A stretch of 64,000 bases of DNA from Nitrincola salilacus (lineage in GTDB: Bacteria; Pseudomonadota; Gammaproteobacteria; Pseudomonadales; Balneatricaceae). Positions 1-8,443 of this stretch are shown here, one piece after another. Location of the stretch: contig NZ_CP176580.1 in NCBI RefSeq assembly GCF_046271865.1, positions 1,550,001 to 1,614,000 of the forward strand, in the 5' to 3' direction. The notes under the pieces were generated by a model. The model ran no database searches. It was not told where the DNA came from and worked only from the letters and a program-made list of their open reading frames with translations. Positions within the stretch are counted from its first letter, which is position 1, and every line of letters starts with the position of its first letter. A program made the translations under genes and the position numbers.

Positions 1-1
1 C

Positions 2-667
2 AGAGGGTTTGAGACGGTGACCTACATGCTGGATGGGTTGATGTTGCATCGGGATCATCTGGGCAGTGAAGGTCTGTTGCGCTCCGGTGGTGTGCAGTGG
101 ATGACGGCGGGGCGGGGCGTGATTCACGAGGAGCGCCCACAACAGGAAGATGGCCTGATGCGGGGCTTTCAACTCTGGGTCAATCTGCCTGCGGCTGACA
201 AGATGAAACCGGCGGCGTATCAGAATATCGAGCCGGAAGAAGTGGTGGAATATACCTCGCCAGAGGGCGTCAAGCTGCGTTTGGTGGCAGGGGCACTGTC
301 CTTCGCAGGAAAAAATCTGCTTGGACCGGTTAAGGGGGTGACGACAAATCCTTTGTTTGTGGATATCGCTTTGCCACCGAAGACTCAGATCTCACTGCCG
401 CTTGAGAAGGATCTTGCCGGTTTTGCCTATCTTTTCGAAGGTAAAGCAGAGGTTGCAGGTCAGTATTTGAAGCTGAATGCTGCGTCTGAATTGAGCCGGG
501 GCGATCAGGTGACCTTCAGCAGTGGCGACGAACCCGCCAGATTGCTTTTGGTGGCTGCAAAGCCTATTGGTGAGCCGGTGTCGCAGTATGGGCCATTCGT
601 GATGAACACTGTTGAAGAGATAGAGCAGGCATTGAGAGACTATCGGGATGGTCGGTTAACCGATTGA
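2..667 (+). CDS. Pirin family protein (5' end outside window)
   Basis: The reading frame is already open at base 2 and begins RGFETVTYMLDG, the internal pirin motif that normally follows a His-rich N-terminal stretch, so the true start lies upstream of the window. Further pirin hallmarks are HRDHLGS, the GGVQWMTAGRGVIHEE block and a second cupin half with FAYLFEGKAEV. The His and Glu of this double-stranded beta-helix normally bind a metal. Pirins are cytosolic; bacterial members include quercetinase-like enzymes and metabolic modulators, and no substrate can be read from the sequence. The GTG at 17 is internal and is not the start. The frame ends TGA at 665-667. Confidence 0.93.
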   Translation, partial: RGFETVTYMLDGLMLHRDHLGSEGLLRSGGVQWMTAGRGVIHEERPQQEDGLMRGFQLWVNLPAADKMKPAAYQNIEPEEVVEYTSPEGVKLRLVAGALSFAGKNLLGPVKGVTTNPLFVDIALPPKTQISLPLEKDLAGFAYLFEGKAEVAGQYLKLNAASELSRGDQVTFSSGDEPARLLLVAAKPIGEPVSQYGPFVMNTVEEIEQALRDYRDGRLTD

Positions 668-670
668 GAA

Positions 671-698
671 TAACTGGCTGCGATTAACTGGCTGATAG
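671..698. repeat. Two-copy 14-bp tandem repeat after the pirin stop codon
   Basis: TAACTGGCTGCGAT (671-684) is followed directly by TAACTGGCTGATAG (685-698), starting three bases after the pirin stop. The two units share their first ten bases. Each contains a TAA, and because the period is 14 the two fall in different reading frames. Confidence 0.7.
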
Positions 699-747
699 GA
701 TAGCCAAATATTATCAGATGGTATATACATATTAACTGATGCCTGAA

Positions 748-773
748 AACCCACCTCGACGATGGGGTGGGTT
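748..773 (+). terminator. Stem-loop between pirin and the response regulator gene
   Basis: AACCCACC (748-755) pairs perfectly with GGTGGGTT (766-773) around a 10-base loop. It lies about 80 bases after the pirin stop and about 40 before the next start. There is no U-tract, so it is either a weak or Rho-assisted terminator or a processing hairpin. Confidence 0.4.
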
Positions 774-810
774 GAATCCTTGCGGCGCTGATGAGTGGTT
801 AGGGGGATAA

Positions 811-3066
811 GTGGTCGGCTCAGATGATGATGTAGTCATATTCGCAGATGAAGCAGTACTGCCGGAGGAGCCATCCTGGGTATCACTGCCTCGTAGCCAT
901 TGGAAAGTACTGATCGTTGATGACGACGAAGATGTTCATATTTCCACTGAGTTTTCACTCAAGTCCTTGCTGTTTCTTGGCCGCTCCCTGATCTTTCTTC
1001 ACGCTTACTCCTCCCACGAAGCCTTCCAGACCTTATCCGACAACCCCGATATTGCCGTCATGTTGCTTGATGTGGTGATGGAGTCTGATAGCGCAGGTCT
1101 CCAGTTAGTTCATCGGGTTCGAGAAGAGCTGAAACTGGATGCTCTGAGGATTATTCTACGTACCGGTCAGCCGGGTTATGCGCCAGAAATAGAAACCATT
1201 GAGCAGTATGACATCAATGATTACAAGACCAAGGGCGAGCTGACGAGATCCAGACTCTATAGCTCGCTTATGACAGCGATACGCAGCTACGATCAGTTGC
1301 AGAAAATCGACAAAAACCGTATCGGCCTGTCTCGTATCATCACGGCTACCAACAGTTTGATGCAACAGCAAGGGTTGAGAGCTTTCTCAGAAGGGGTGAT
1401 TAATCAGTTGTCCGCGTTTATCGGCATTGAACCGGACGGGCTGGTCTGCTTTCAGGCATTGAATGAAGTACTCAACCCTGGATCTGTTCGGGTGATTGCC
1501 AGCGCCGGGCGCTATGTTCGGTGGATGGAGGAGCCTCATTTCAGTGAAGATCATAAGGTCTGGTCGCGGGTTCAGGAGTCTTTTGAAGCCTCGGCAAACA
1601 TCGTACATGACGATTCCACCTGTTTGTATTTTGAGCCCCTGCCGACGCAGCGCTATGTCGTTTATGTGGATGCTGTGATCTCTCTGTCGCAGATGGATGA
1701 AGAGCTGATCAAGATGTTTGCACATAATATCTCTCTCTGTGCGCAGAATATCGGGCTTGTCGAGCAGCTTCAGACCCTCGCTTATCAAGATACACTGACC
1801 GGTTTATGTAATCGCAATGGGTTGTTGAAGTTGCTGGAAACCCTGCCTGAGCGCTGTGCTGAATCTCTGCAGTTGATGTTGATCGATATCGACCAGTTTT
1901 CAGTTGTGAATGACACCTTCGGGCATCGTCATGGTGATCTGCTACTGCAGCGTGTATCTGAGATGTTATCCAGCCTGACTGGGCTGCAAAGCATGGCTCG
2001 TCTGGGATCTGACCAGTTTGCCCTGCTTCTGGAAAAAGTTCCGGGAGTTGATATCAGTGTACGTCAGCTATTTGCGAAGCCCGTGGAGGTTAATGACACC
2101 CAGCATCTGCTGACGGTCTGCACAAGTGAGGTGGTTGTTGATCAGAGCGTCAGTGCCAGTGATCTGCTGGGTAATGCCATCATCGCCCTGAAACGTGCCA
2201 AACTGGAAGGTCAGAGTCAGCATCTGGCTTTCAGCAACGAGATGGGGCAGGAACTCAGAGCGCGTGCAACGCTTCTGGCAGAGTTGAAGAAAGATCTGCA
2301 ACAGGAGCGATTACATCTGGTCTATCAGCCGCAGGTTGAGCTTGAAACGGGGCAAGTGCTGGGGTTTGAGGCGCTGTTGCGCTGGCAGACCCAGCAGGGT
2401 GATATGATCTCACCTGAAGTGTTTATCCCACTGGCAGAGCGATCAGGGCTGATACTGACGCTGGGCGCCTGGGTGCTTCGTCAGGCATTACAGGATCTCA
2501 AATCAGTCAAAGCGCTGCTGCCTGATCTGCGTGTGGCGGTGAATGTCTCTGCTGTTCAGTTCAATCAGGCTGATTTTGAAAAAGTTGTTTCCGAGGCGCT
2601 ACGCGATGCGGAGCTGGATGGCAATATACTGGATCTTGAGATTACGGAATCGGCCGGTATTCTGGGCTCTGATGCGGTTGAATCCAAACTGCAGGAGCTG
2701 AAAAAACTGGGTGTCATCATCTCCATTGATGATTTCGGAACAGGGTTCTCCTCTCTCTCCTATCTTGAGCAGCTCAGTGCTGATCGTTTGAAAATAGATC
2801 GTAATTTTGTTGCCAAACTTTCCTCCCCTTCAGGGCGCCGTATTGCAGAGGCAATAGTTAATCTTGGGCGTCAGTTGCGTCTGCAGGTATTGGCTGAAGG
2901 CATTGAGGACTTGATGCAACTTGATGAGCTCAAACGCCTCGGTTGCCATCAGGGGCAAGGGTATCTGATAGCCAGACCCATGCCACTTGAGCAGCTGCAG
3001 AGTTGGCTAAAGGAGGTGGCTGATAATAATAGCTGGGATCTTACCGGCCAGATAATACGGGATTGA
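811..3066 (+). CDS. Response regulator with DUF3369, degenerate GGDEF and EAL domains (c-di-GMP phosphodiesterase)
   Basis: A 751-residue protein starting at GTG 811. An N-terminal receiver has the acidic pocket VDDDED (about residue 36) and a phospho-acceptor Asp in MLLDVVMES (about 86). A DUF3369-type sensory middle (about 175-330) follows. The GGDEF-like domain carries GSDQF (about 399-403) in place of GG(D/E)EF, so diguanylate cyclase activity is unlikely. The C-terminal EAL domain keeps EALLRW (about 519) and DDFGTGFSS (about 640), as expected of an active c-di-GMP phosphodiesterase. No membrane segments are visible, so it is cytosolic. The histidine kinase starts three bases after its stop, which suggests a cognate pair: phosphorylation would tune c-di-GMP breakdown. 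The PilU-like gene just downstream suggests a surface or motility output. Confidence 0.93.
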   Translation: MVGSDDDVVIFADEAVLPEEPSWVSLPRSHWKVLIVDDDEDVHISTEFSLKSLLFLGRSLIFLHAYSSHEAFQTLSDNPDIAVMLLDVVMESDSAGLQLVHRVREELKLDALRIILRTGQPGYAPEIETIEQYDINDYKTKGELTRSRLYSSLMTAIRSYDQLQKIDKNRIGLSRIITATNSLMQQQGLRAFSEGVINQLSAFIGIEPDGLVCFQALNEVLNPGSVRVIASAGRYVRWMEEPHFSEDHKVWSRVQESFEASANIVHDDSTCLYFEPLPTQRYVVYVDAVISLSQMDEELIKMFAHNISLCAQNIGLVEQLQTLAYQDTLTGLCNRNGLLKLLETLPERCAESLQLMLIDIDQFSVVNDTFGHRHGDLLLQRVSEMLSSLTGLQSMARLGSDQFALLLEKVPGVDISVRQLFAKPVEVNDTQHLLTVCTSEVVVDQSVSASDLLGNAIIALKRAKLEGQSQHLAFSNEMGQELRARATLLAELKKDLQQERLHLVYQPQVELETGQVLGFEALLRWQTQQGDMISPEVFIPLAERSGLILTLGAWVLRQALQDLKSVKALLPDLRVAVNVSAVQFNQADFEKVVSEALRDAELDGNILDLEITESAGILGSDAVESKLQELKKLGVIISIDDFGTGFSSLSYLEQLSADRLKIDRNFVAKLSSPSGRRIAEAIVNLGRQLRLQVLAEGIEDLMQLDELKRLGCHQGQGYLIARPMPLEQLQSWLKEVADNNSWDLTGQIIRD

Positions 3067-3069
3067 TCT

Positions 3070-4719
3070 GTGACTCATGCCCGACGCAAGCGCGCCTGGA
3101 GTTTTCGCGGTATCGTGACAGCAGCGCTGGTCACGACAGCAGTTCTGACTTTTACTCTGGTTGGGGGTGCTCTGCTGGTTTACCGTATCCCGGCGATAGA
3201 GCAGGAGTCTTTCACCTACTCTGATCTGATGGCATCCGAGACGGCGGAACTACTGCGTGATGTGGTAGCGGATATTGCCCAGGATCTGCAACTCTATCGG
3301 CAGTTCCTGCAGGAGCCTGAGGTGGTACTTCAGTCACGAGTCAGCCGCTATATCTATCTCATTCCCGTACCGATTGCTGTGGCAGATTATCAGGGAAATT
3401 TTCTGGTCGGCAACTTTGCCGGAGATCAGTCTCTGGTCGCCACTGATGAGTTCCAGGCACTCCTGTCGGCAGCGCTGAGGCGTGAGCCCTTGCCCGAGAC
3501 CATGTCCTGGCAGGATATCCGTGTACATCCTTCGGTGCTGCCGATGGATGATATGGGTTGGATTGTAGTGGCGGCAGTGCCTTCGGGTATGCATAACCCT
3601 GCATTTGCCGCAATTGTCTATCTGATGGCGGGTGGCTTTCTGGGTGCCTGTATCATCGGGATGTTGATTGCGCCGCTCTGGGCTCGATTGTTGCAGCGCC
3701 CTGTGGTGGCCTTGATCAACAGCTCAACTCTGGTTGCCAATGGTTACTATCAGCAGGACTGGCCCTCCGGCCCTGTCGACGAGCTTAATCGTCTGAGTCA
3801 GGATCTTCATCTGATGGCTGATAAGATTCACCAGCGTGAGCAGGAGTTAAGCGAGCTTAATCAGCGCCTGGAGCAGCGAGTCGAGGCCAGAACCGCCGAA
3901 TTGGCAGAATCCAATAACGCGCTCTCTGGAGCACTGGAAACTCTCGAACGGGCTCAGGAGGAGTTGATACAGTCAGCCAAACTGGCCGCTCTGGGCGAGT
4001 TGGTGGCGGGGGTGGCGCATGAGTTGAACACCCCCATTGGCAACGGCATGATGGCGGCTTCAACCATGGAGGCTGCCGTCAGAACGTTTCGCAAGGATAT
4101 GGAGGAGGGGTTGAAGCGTTCATCTCTGGATCGCTTTGTTGAGGATATGGAGCAGTCAGCGGCCATCATCTCACGTAACCTGTCCAGGTCTGTGGCATTG
4201 GTAACGAATTTCAAACAGGTCGCTGTTGACAGAGCCAGCTCACAGCGGCGACGGTTTATGCTGAACGAGATTGTCGATGAGGTGATGGTGATGATGCATC
4301 CGACGCTCAGTCGTCTATTGCATCAAATTGACATTCGGATCGAGGGTGATATACAGATGGACAGCTATCCCGGTCCTCTGGAACAGGTACTGACTAATTT
4401 TATCCAGAATGCAATCATCCATGGTTTTGAAGACAGGGAGGCGGGTGATATTGCCCTGCATGCTTATCAATCGGAGCAGTATGTCATTATTCGTATATCG
4501 GATAATGGTAAAGGGATTCCGCCAGAGATAATCAAGCGTATCTTTGATCCTTTCTTCACTACGCGGCTTGGCTCGGGTGGCAGCGGGCTTGGGTTAAATG
4601 TGGTGCACAATATCGTGACGGGTATACTCGGTGGCACTATCCGGGTTGAGAGCACTCTGGATGAGGGGACCACGATGGAGCTCTCGTTGCCTGCTGAGGC
4701 ACCCGTGCCGGAGGAATGA
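3070..4719 (+). CDS. Membrane sensor histidine kinase
   Basis: 549 residues, GTG start at 3070. TM1 (about 13-38) and TM2 (about 177-200) enclose a periplasmic sensor of about 140 residues with no family I recognise. A HAMP-like linker and a coiled coil (about 245-300) lead to the H-box AHELNTPIGN with His317 as predicted phospho-acceptor. The ATPase domain shows the N-box NFIQNAIIHGF (about 443) and G-boxes DNGKGIPPE and GGSGLGLNVV. It has no receiver of its own. It directly follows the receiver-EAL gene and probably phosphorylates that protein's Asp86. The signal it senses is unknown. Confidence 0.93.
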   Translation: MTHARRKRAWSFRGIVTAALVTTAVLTFTLVGGALLVYRIPAIEQESFTYSDLMASETAELLRDVVADIAQDLQLYRQFLQEPEVVLQSRVSRYIYLIPVPIAVADYQGNFLVGNFAGDQSLVATDEFQALLSAALRREPLPETMSWQDIRVHPSVLPMDDMGWIVVAAVPSGMHNPAFAAIVYLMAGGFLGACIIGMLIAPLWARLLQRPVVALINSSTLVANGYYQQDWPSGPVDELNRLSQDLHLMADKIHQREQELSELNQRLEQRVEARTAELAESNNALSGALETLERAQEELIQSAKLAALGELVAGVAHELNTPIGNGMMAASTMEAAVRTFRKDMEEGLKRSSLDRFVEDMEQSAAIISRNLSRSVALVTNFKQVAVDRASSQRRRFMLNEIVDEVMVMMHPTLSRLLHQIDIRIEGDIQMDSYPGPLEQVLTNFIQNAIIHGFEDREAGDIALHAYQSEQYVIIRISDNGKGIPPEIIKRIFDPFFTTRLGSGGSGLGLNVVHNIVTGILGGTIRVESTLDEGTTMELSLPAEAPVPEE

Positions 4720-4807
4720 CTCTCTGTATTGGTGATTGCCAAATAATGCCCTAGCACACCATACTTGTATTGATACACCAGTAGCTGCTTATTGGACGGA
4801 GGAGTGT

Positions 4808-5872
4808 ATGGCTGATATAACCCGCTATCTGAAACTGATGGTTGAAAAGAACGCATCTGATCTTTTTTTCAGCGGCCGCTCGCCGGTGCAGATCAAAATA
4901 CAAGGTGTCATGCGCCCCATAGGGGATAAGCCTCTTGATCAGGAGGCGGTGAAGGCGCTGGCTTACGGCATGATGTCAGAAAGCCAGATTGCCGAGTATG
5001 AGCGTGAACTGGAGATGAACTTTGCGCGTGCCGAGGAGGGATTTGGTCGTTTTCGTGTCAATGTTTACCGGCAGCGTGGTGAAGTTGCCATGGTTATTCG
5101 TTATATCCGCAGTGATATACCAACGGTGGCTGAACTCAATCTTCCGGCGGTACTTGAAGAGCTTATTCTTGAACGCAGTGGTCTGATTCTGGTGGTAGGC
5201 GCTACAGGATCAGGCAAATCGACAGCACTGGCCTCGATGCTGGAGTATCGTAATCGAAACCGCACCGGGCACATTCTGACGATTGAGGATCCGATAGAGT
5301 TTGTTCACGAGAATCATAAATCACTGTTTAATCAGCGTGAAGTCGGTCTCGATACCCATTCCTACTCCAATGCTCTGAAAAATGCGATGCGCGAAGCACC
5401 GGATGTGATCATGATCGGTGAAATACGTGATCGTGAAACGATGGAGCAGGCGATCCGGTATTCCGAAACAGGCCATCTGTGTGTTTCGACCCTGCATGCG
5501 AACAATACCAATCAGGCGTTGGAGCATATCGTCAACTTCTTCCATGAAACGGAGTCGCGCAAACTGAACATGGACCTGTCGCTGAATATGCGTGCCGTCA
5601 TTTCGCTCCGTTTGATTAAAGGGGTTGATGGAATGTTCATTCCCGCAACCGAAATACTGGTGAATACGCCGTTTGTCACTGAGTTGATATCAAAAGGCCA
5701 TTTTCATCGGATCAAAGAGGCGATCGATCAGGGCGGGGATATCGCAATGCATACCTTCGATTCCTGCCTTATCAAGCTGTATCAGGAAGGTAAAATCAGT
5801 GCCAAGGAGGCGTTGCATCATGCGGACTCGCGTAACAACGTGGCATTGCAGCTGAGGCTAGATGGCTCCTGA
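4808..5872 (+). CDS. pilU: PilT/PilU-family twitching motility ATPase
   Basis: 354 residues from the ATG at 4808, which follows GGACGGAGGAG; the open frame begins earlier at 4736, but that extension has no ribosome site and no homologous sequence. It opens LKLMVEKNASDLFF, as in PilT/PilU N-terminal domains. Walker A is GATGSGKST (about 131-139); the Asp box is TIEDPIEFVH, Walker B APDVIMIGEIRD and the His box TGHLCVSTLHANN. The C-terminal HADSRNN region resembles PilU more than PilT. The hexameric ATPase would drive pilus retraction at the inner membrane. No other pil genes are in view, and the gene sits next to the c-di-GMP phosphodiesterase pair. Its last 15 bases overlap the convergent unknown gene. 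Confidence 0.85.
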   Translation: MADITRYLKLMVEKNASDLFFSGRSPVQIKIQGVMRPIGDKPLDQEAVKALAYGMMSESQIAEYERELEMNFARAEEGFGRFRVNVYRQRGEVAMVIRYIRSDIPTVAELNLPAVLEELILERSGLILVVGATGSGKSTALASMLEYRNRNRTGHILTIEDPIEFVHENHKSLFNQREVGLDTHSYSNALKNAMREAPDVIMIGEIRDRETMEQAIRYSETGHLCVSTLHANNTNQALEHIVNFFHETESRKLNMDLSLNMRAVISLRLIKGVDGMFIPATEILVNTPFVTELISKGHFHRIKEAIDQGGDIAMHTFDSCLIKLYQEGKISAKEALHHADSRNNVALQLRLDGS

Positions 5873-6595
5873 GGAGCCGTCTTCATCTTCAGGAGGGCTA
5901 GTGTCTTCAGCCTCTGCGATTTCGCGTTCCATCTGCTCTATCAGATGATTGATGGCAAAAACCTGGCTGTCGACCTGCAAGCGCGCATTGAGGCGTTGCA
6001 GCTTGAGCAGGATGCTTCTGAATTGATGTATAGCAACTTTTGATCCTGCTGTTTTCAGAGTTTCCAGCGCGTCCATCAGCTCCAGGTCACAGGTGAGCTG
6101 AACATGGGAGTCTTTCATTTTCTGCATATGAAAACGTGTGGTATCCGGCTGCAGATAGCCATTTCGCTCCAGATCGGTCAGCATCTGTGCCATTTCGCGA
6201 ACCAGTGCTCTGGCCTTGGCAGCGCTGTTACGATCATTATAAAGTGTGACACCACCAGAGGTGGTCAGGCTGTTTTCGGGCGGGTTGCTACTGACATTCA
6301 TCAGTGCTTCGAGTTGTCGTTTGTTCTCGGCATTTGATTCGTACTGAAGTATACGGCGCCAGCATTTTTCCAGATAGGTGATCAGCAGCAGGCGCAGATC
6401 CGGGTACTGTACATGGCCCGGCAGGTTCTCCAACAGATGCTCTGCCCGGCGAATCTGGTCTCGGATCGCAAGAATCCTCAGTCGTCGTTCCTGTCGATTG
6501 GTTTCCGCAGTCTGCACGGCAATAGCAACACCGGCCATTACAGCTATGCCGACCAGAATGAATATTGAGGTTTCTGCCAGTCCCATCGTGACCAT
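5858..6595 (-). CDS. Unknown membrane-anchored protein
   Basis: I do not recognise this 245-residue protein. One N-terminal transmembrane segment (about 8-27, IFILVGIAVMAGVAIAV) is followed by a long, mostly helical cytoplasmic region rich in Leu, Arg and Glu. The tail is acidic (EDTSPPEDEDGSS). It has no Cys cluster, no P-loop and no enzyme motif. A second Met lies three codons inside. It converges on, and overlaps by 15 bases, the PilU-like gene. Its codon use looks like that of its neighbours and its frame is long and clean, so it is probably a real gene. Confidence 0.75.
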   Translation of the reverse strand: MVTMGLAETSIFILVGIAVMAGVAIAVQTAETNRQERRLRILAIRDQIRRAEHLLENLPGHVQYPDLRLLLITYLEKCWRRILQYESNAENKRQLEALMNVSSNPPENSLTTSGGVTLYNDRNSAAKARALVREMAQMLTDLERNGYLQPDTTRFHMQKMKDSHVQLTCDLELMDALETLKTAGSKVAIHQFRSILLKLQRLNARLQVDSQVFAINHLIEQMEREIAEAEDTSPPEDEDGSSGAI

Positions 6596-6729
6596 TTCAC
6601 TAATGATTATTATGCAATGGAGGATACAGATATATAACTTTTTCGCCAGCTTTCCCGCTTCAGCTGCTCTGCATTAATGGCAGGTGGGGGTGAAAGAGGG
6701 TTTTTTTTGAAAAAAGTTAAAGAACAGTC

Positions 6730-6758
6730 TTGACGATGAAAGAGCTGCTACGTATTAT
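6730..6758 (+). promoter_or_regulatory. Strong sigma-70 promoter of the tRNA operon
   Basis: TTGACG (6730-6735), a 17-base spacer and TATTAT (6753-6758) lie 28 bases before the first tRNA. The GC-rich stretch after the -10 is typical of stable-RNA promoters under stringent control. Confidence 0.8.
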
Positions 6759-6786
6759 TTGCGCCTCTTCACGAGGAACACGCGAC

Positions 6787-6862
6787 GTCCCATTCGTCTA
6801 GTGGCCTAGGACACCGCCCTTTCACGGCGGTAACAGGGGTTCGAACCCCCTATGGGACGCCA
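6787..6862 (+). tRNA. tRNA-Glu (anticodon TTC), copy 1
   Basis: A 76-base cloverleaf. GTCCCAT pairs with ATGGGAC, the anticodon stem CCGCC/GGCGG encloses CTTTCAC with anticodon TTC, and the T-arm is GGGGTTCGAACCCC. The 3' CCA is encoded. First of four tRNAs behind the promoter at 6730. Confidence 0.97.
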
Positions 6863-6894
6863 ACCTCTTGAAGAAAAAGTTGATTTGCTGATAC

Positions 6895-6970
<76 letters not shown>

Positions 6971-6985
6971 GCAGATTTGCGGTAC

Positions 6986-7061
6986 GTCCCATTCGTCTAG
7001 TGGCCTAGGACACCGCCCTTTCACGGCGGTAACAGGGGTTCGAACCCCCTATGGGACGCCA
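6986..7061 (+). tRNA. tRNA-Glu (anticodon TTC), copy 2
   Basis: Identical in sequence to copy 1 over its 76 bases, including the encoded CCA. It is 15 bases from tRNA-Gly copy 1 and is part of a Glu-Gly unit duplicated in tandem. Confidence 0.97.
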
Positions 7062-7088
7062 TCTCTCTTCGAGAGCTGGCATCAAAAA

Positions 7089-7164
<76 letters not shown>

Positions 7165-7366
7165 GTCTCATGCATTCATAATGTTACTCATTTTTCTCAT
7201 ACTCCGGTCAGCGTTTTTCTGAAATCGCGTTTGGTGCTGGGAGATGCTTGTTATCAGCCGCAGATTGCCACAGTGATTCTGCTGTTGTGAAGTACCAGCT
7301 TCGGGTCAGGGTTGTCGTGGATAAAGCGGTGTCGTACTATATTGTCCGTGGAAGTCCTGAACATGG
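7165..7366. other. Intergenic stretch after the tRNA cluster
   Basis: All frames are interrupted by stops and I see no RNA gene, repeat or promoter of note. One broken frame (about 7205-7285) reads like remnant coding sequence but matches nothing I recognise. Confidence 0.4.
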
Positions 7367-7597
7367 ATGGTGATCATATCTATGCGATCAGACACGGTTT
7401 TGTGTGAAACGCCAACGCTTGGTAAGCAACCCGTTCGAATTCCCGCTTGGAAATACCATCTGGTCAAGGGCGGTATTATTACAGCACTATACCGGCAACC
7501 GGGCCTACCGTTTAAGTTACTCGCGGATGCTGTTCGTGAGGTTCTGACGGATGCATTGCCAGAAGAGTTGGGTTCACTTTCCTGGCCCCCTACCTAG
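7367..7597 (+). CDS. Doubtful short gene, DUF6958-like fragment
   Basis: A 76-residue frame from ATG 7367. The middle (PVRIPAWKYHLVKGGI, then LPFKLLADAV and LPEELGSLSW) resembles from memory the start of DUF6958-type small proteins, which usually run on for some 25 more residues after a GSxxWY-type motif. Here the frame stops after SWPPT. The N-terminus has no good ribosome site. It is therefore most likely a truncated or decaying gene in an accessory stretch beside the tRNA cluster. No function can be assigned. Confidence 0.35.
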   Translation: MVIISMRSDTVLCETPTLGKQPVRIPAWKYHLVKGGIITALYRQPGLPFKLLADAVREVLTDALPEELGSLSWPPT

Positions 7598-7717
7598 ACT
7601 ACACCCGAGCTACCTGGTCCTGCCTGTTGGCAGATCTCGCACGTTGACTTCAATGAACAGGTGATTATGAATCAACCTTATTCTGAATTCCAAATGATGA
7701 CTGGAGGTTAGCGACCG

Positions 7718-8329
7718 ATGCGCTGCATTGAATTTCGTGATCCGAAATGTGTAAGTCAAAAAGGGTATCGCCGCAGCCATGCGGTTGAAGCACTCGCAGG
7801 TGGGCAGCGCTTCGCGCAATGTGATCTGTTCGACTATGTTGAGAAGGGTGCCATGATAATGGGCGCTGATGGGCACGACTACCAACTCCGACCGAATAAA
7901 ACCTTGCTTCCAACCCGTTGGGATCTTTTCGACAGCCATGGTAAACGGCTATTCAGTGTTGAGTTGCCTACGTCACTGAAACAGTTGCTCACTCCCTTGG
8001 GGCGGGAGTTATTTCAATTGGAGGATCATGTCAATAACCGCCGTTACCAACTGTCTGCCCTGAACCAGCAAAAGAAGGACCTGATATTGGGGCCGCTATC
8101 GACCGGTTGGCATCTGGTGGAGGAAGGGGTGCCCGTGGCCTCGGTTGAAAAACGCAAAGGCGGCCAGCCGATTCAATCTCGACGCGGATTGTTGGCAGCG
8201 TTAAAAAGTCTGATGCAAAATGCCGAGTGGATTTTGGTCGATAGCGGTATGAAAAGTACCTTGCCGCCAATAGCGTTTCTGGTGTTGATCATGCTTTTTG
8301 ACGCACACCTGGCAAGAGCGCAAACCTGA
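7718..8329 (+). CDS. Hypothetical protein with hydrophobic C-terminal tail
   Basis: 203 residues. GGAGG at 7704-7708 sets the start at ATG 7718. The body alternates short hydrophobic and polar strands (YQLRPNKTLL, RWDLFDSHGKRLFSVEL, RRYQLSALN), a pattern like LURP-one/scramblase-type beta-barrel folds; this is a guess from pattern only. A hydrophobic segment near the C-terminus (about 182-198, LPPIAFLVLIMLFDAHL) could anchor it in the membrane. A 14-codon in-frame leader (7667-7711) with its own ribosome site ends in TAG six bases before the start. I cannot assign a function. Confidence 0.6.
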   Translation: MRCIEFRDPKCVSQKGYRRSHAVEALAGGQRFAQCDLFDYVEKGAMIMGADGHDYQLRPNKTLLPTRWDLFDSHGKRLFSVELPTSLKQLLTPLGRELFQLEDHVNNRRYQLSALNQQKKDLILGPLSTGWHLVEEGVPVASVEKRKGGQPIQSRRGLLAALKSLMQNAEWILVDSGMKSTLPPIAFLVLIMLFDAHLARAQT

Positions 8330-8443
8330 CTTTATGCTGCGCTTCCTAAGGTTGTTTCATCGCGGTATGGTTAAGTGCTTTGTTATCCGACTGTTTGATC
8401 TCAGTGCAACAAAGGCATTGGCAGGGTCGACTAGGTAGCAGTT

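Noticed and set aside
1990..2030. Active diguanylate cyclase in the response regulator
   Set aside because: The signature is GSDQF, not GG(D/E)EF, so catalysis is unlikely; only the EAL half looks active.
4736..4807. Upstream extension of the PilU-like gene
   Set aside because: No ribosome site, and the known family N-terminus begins at 4808.
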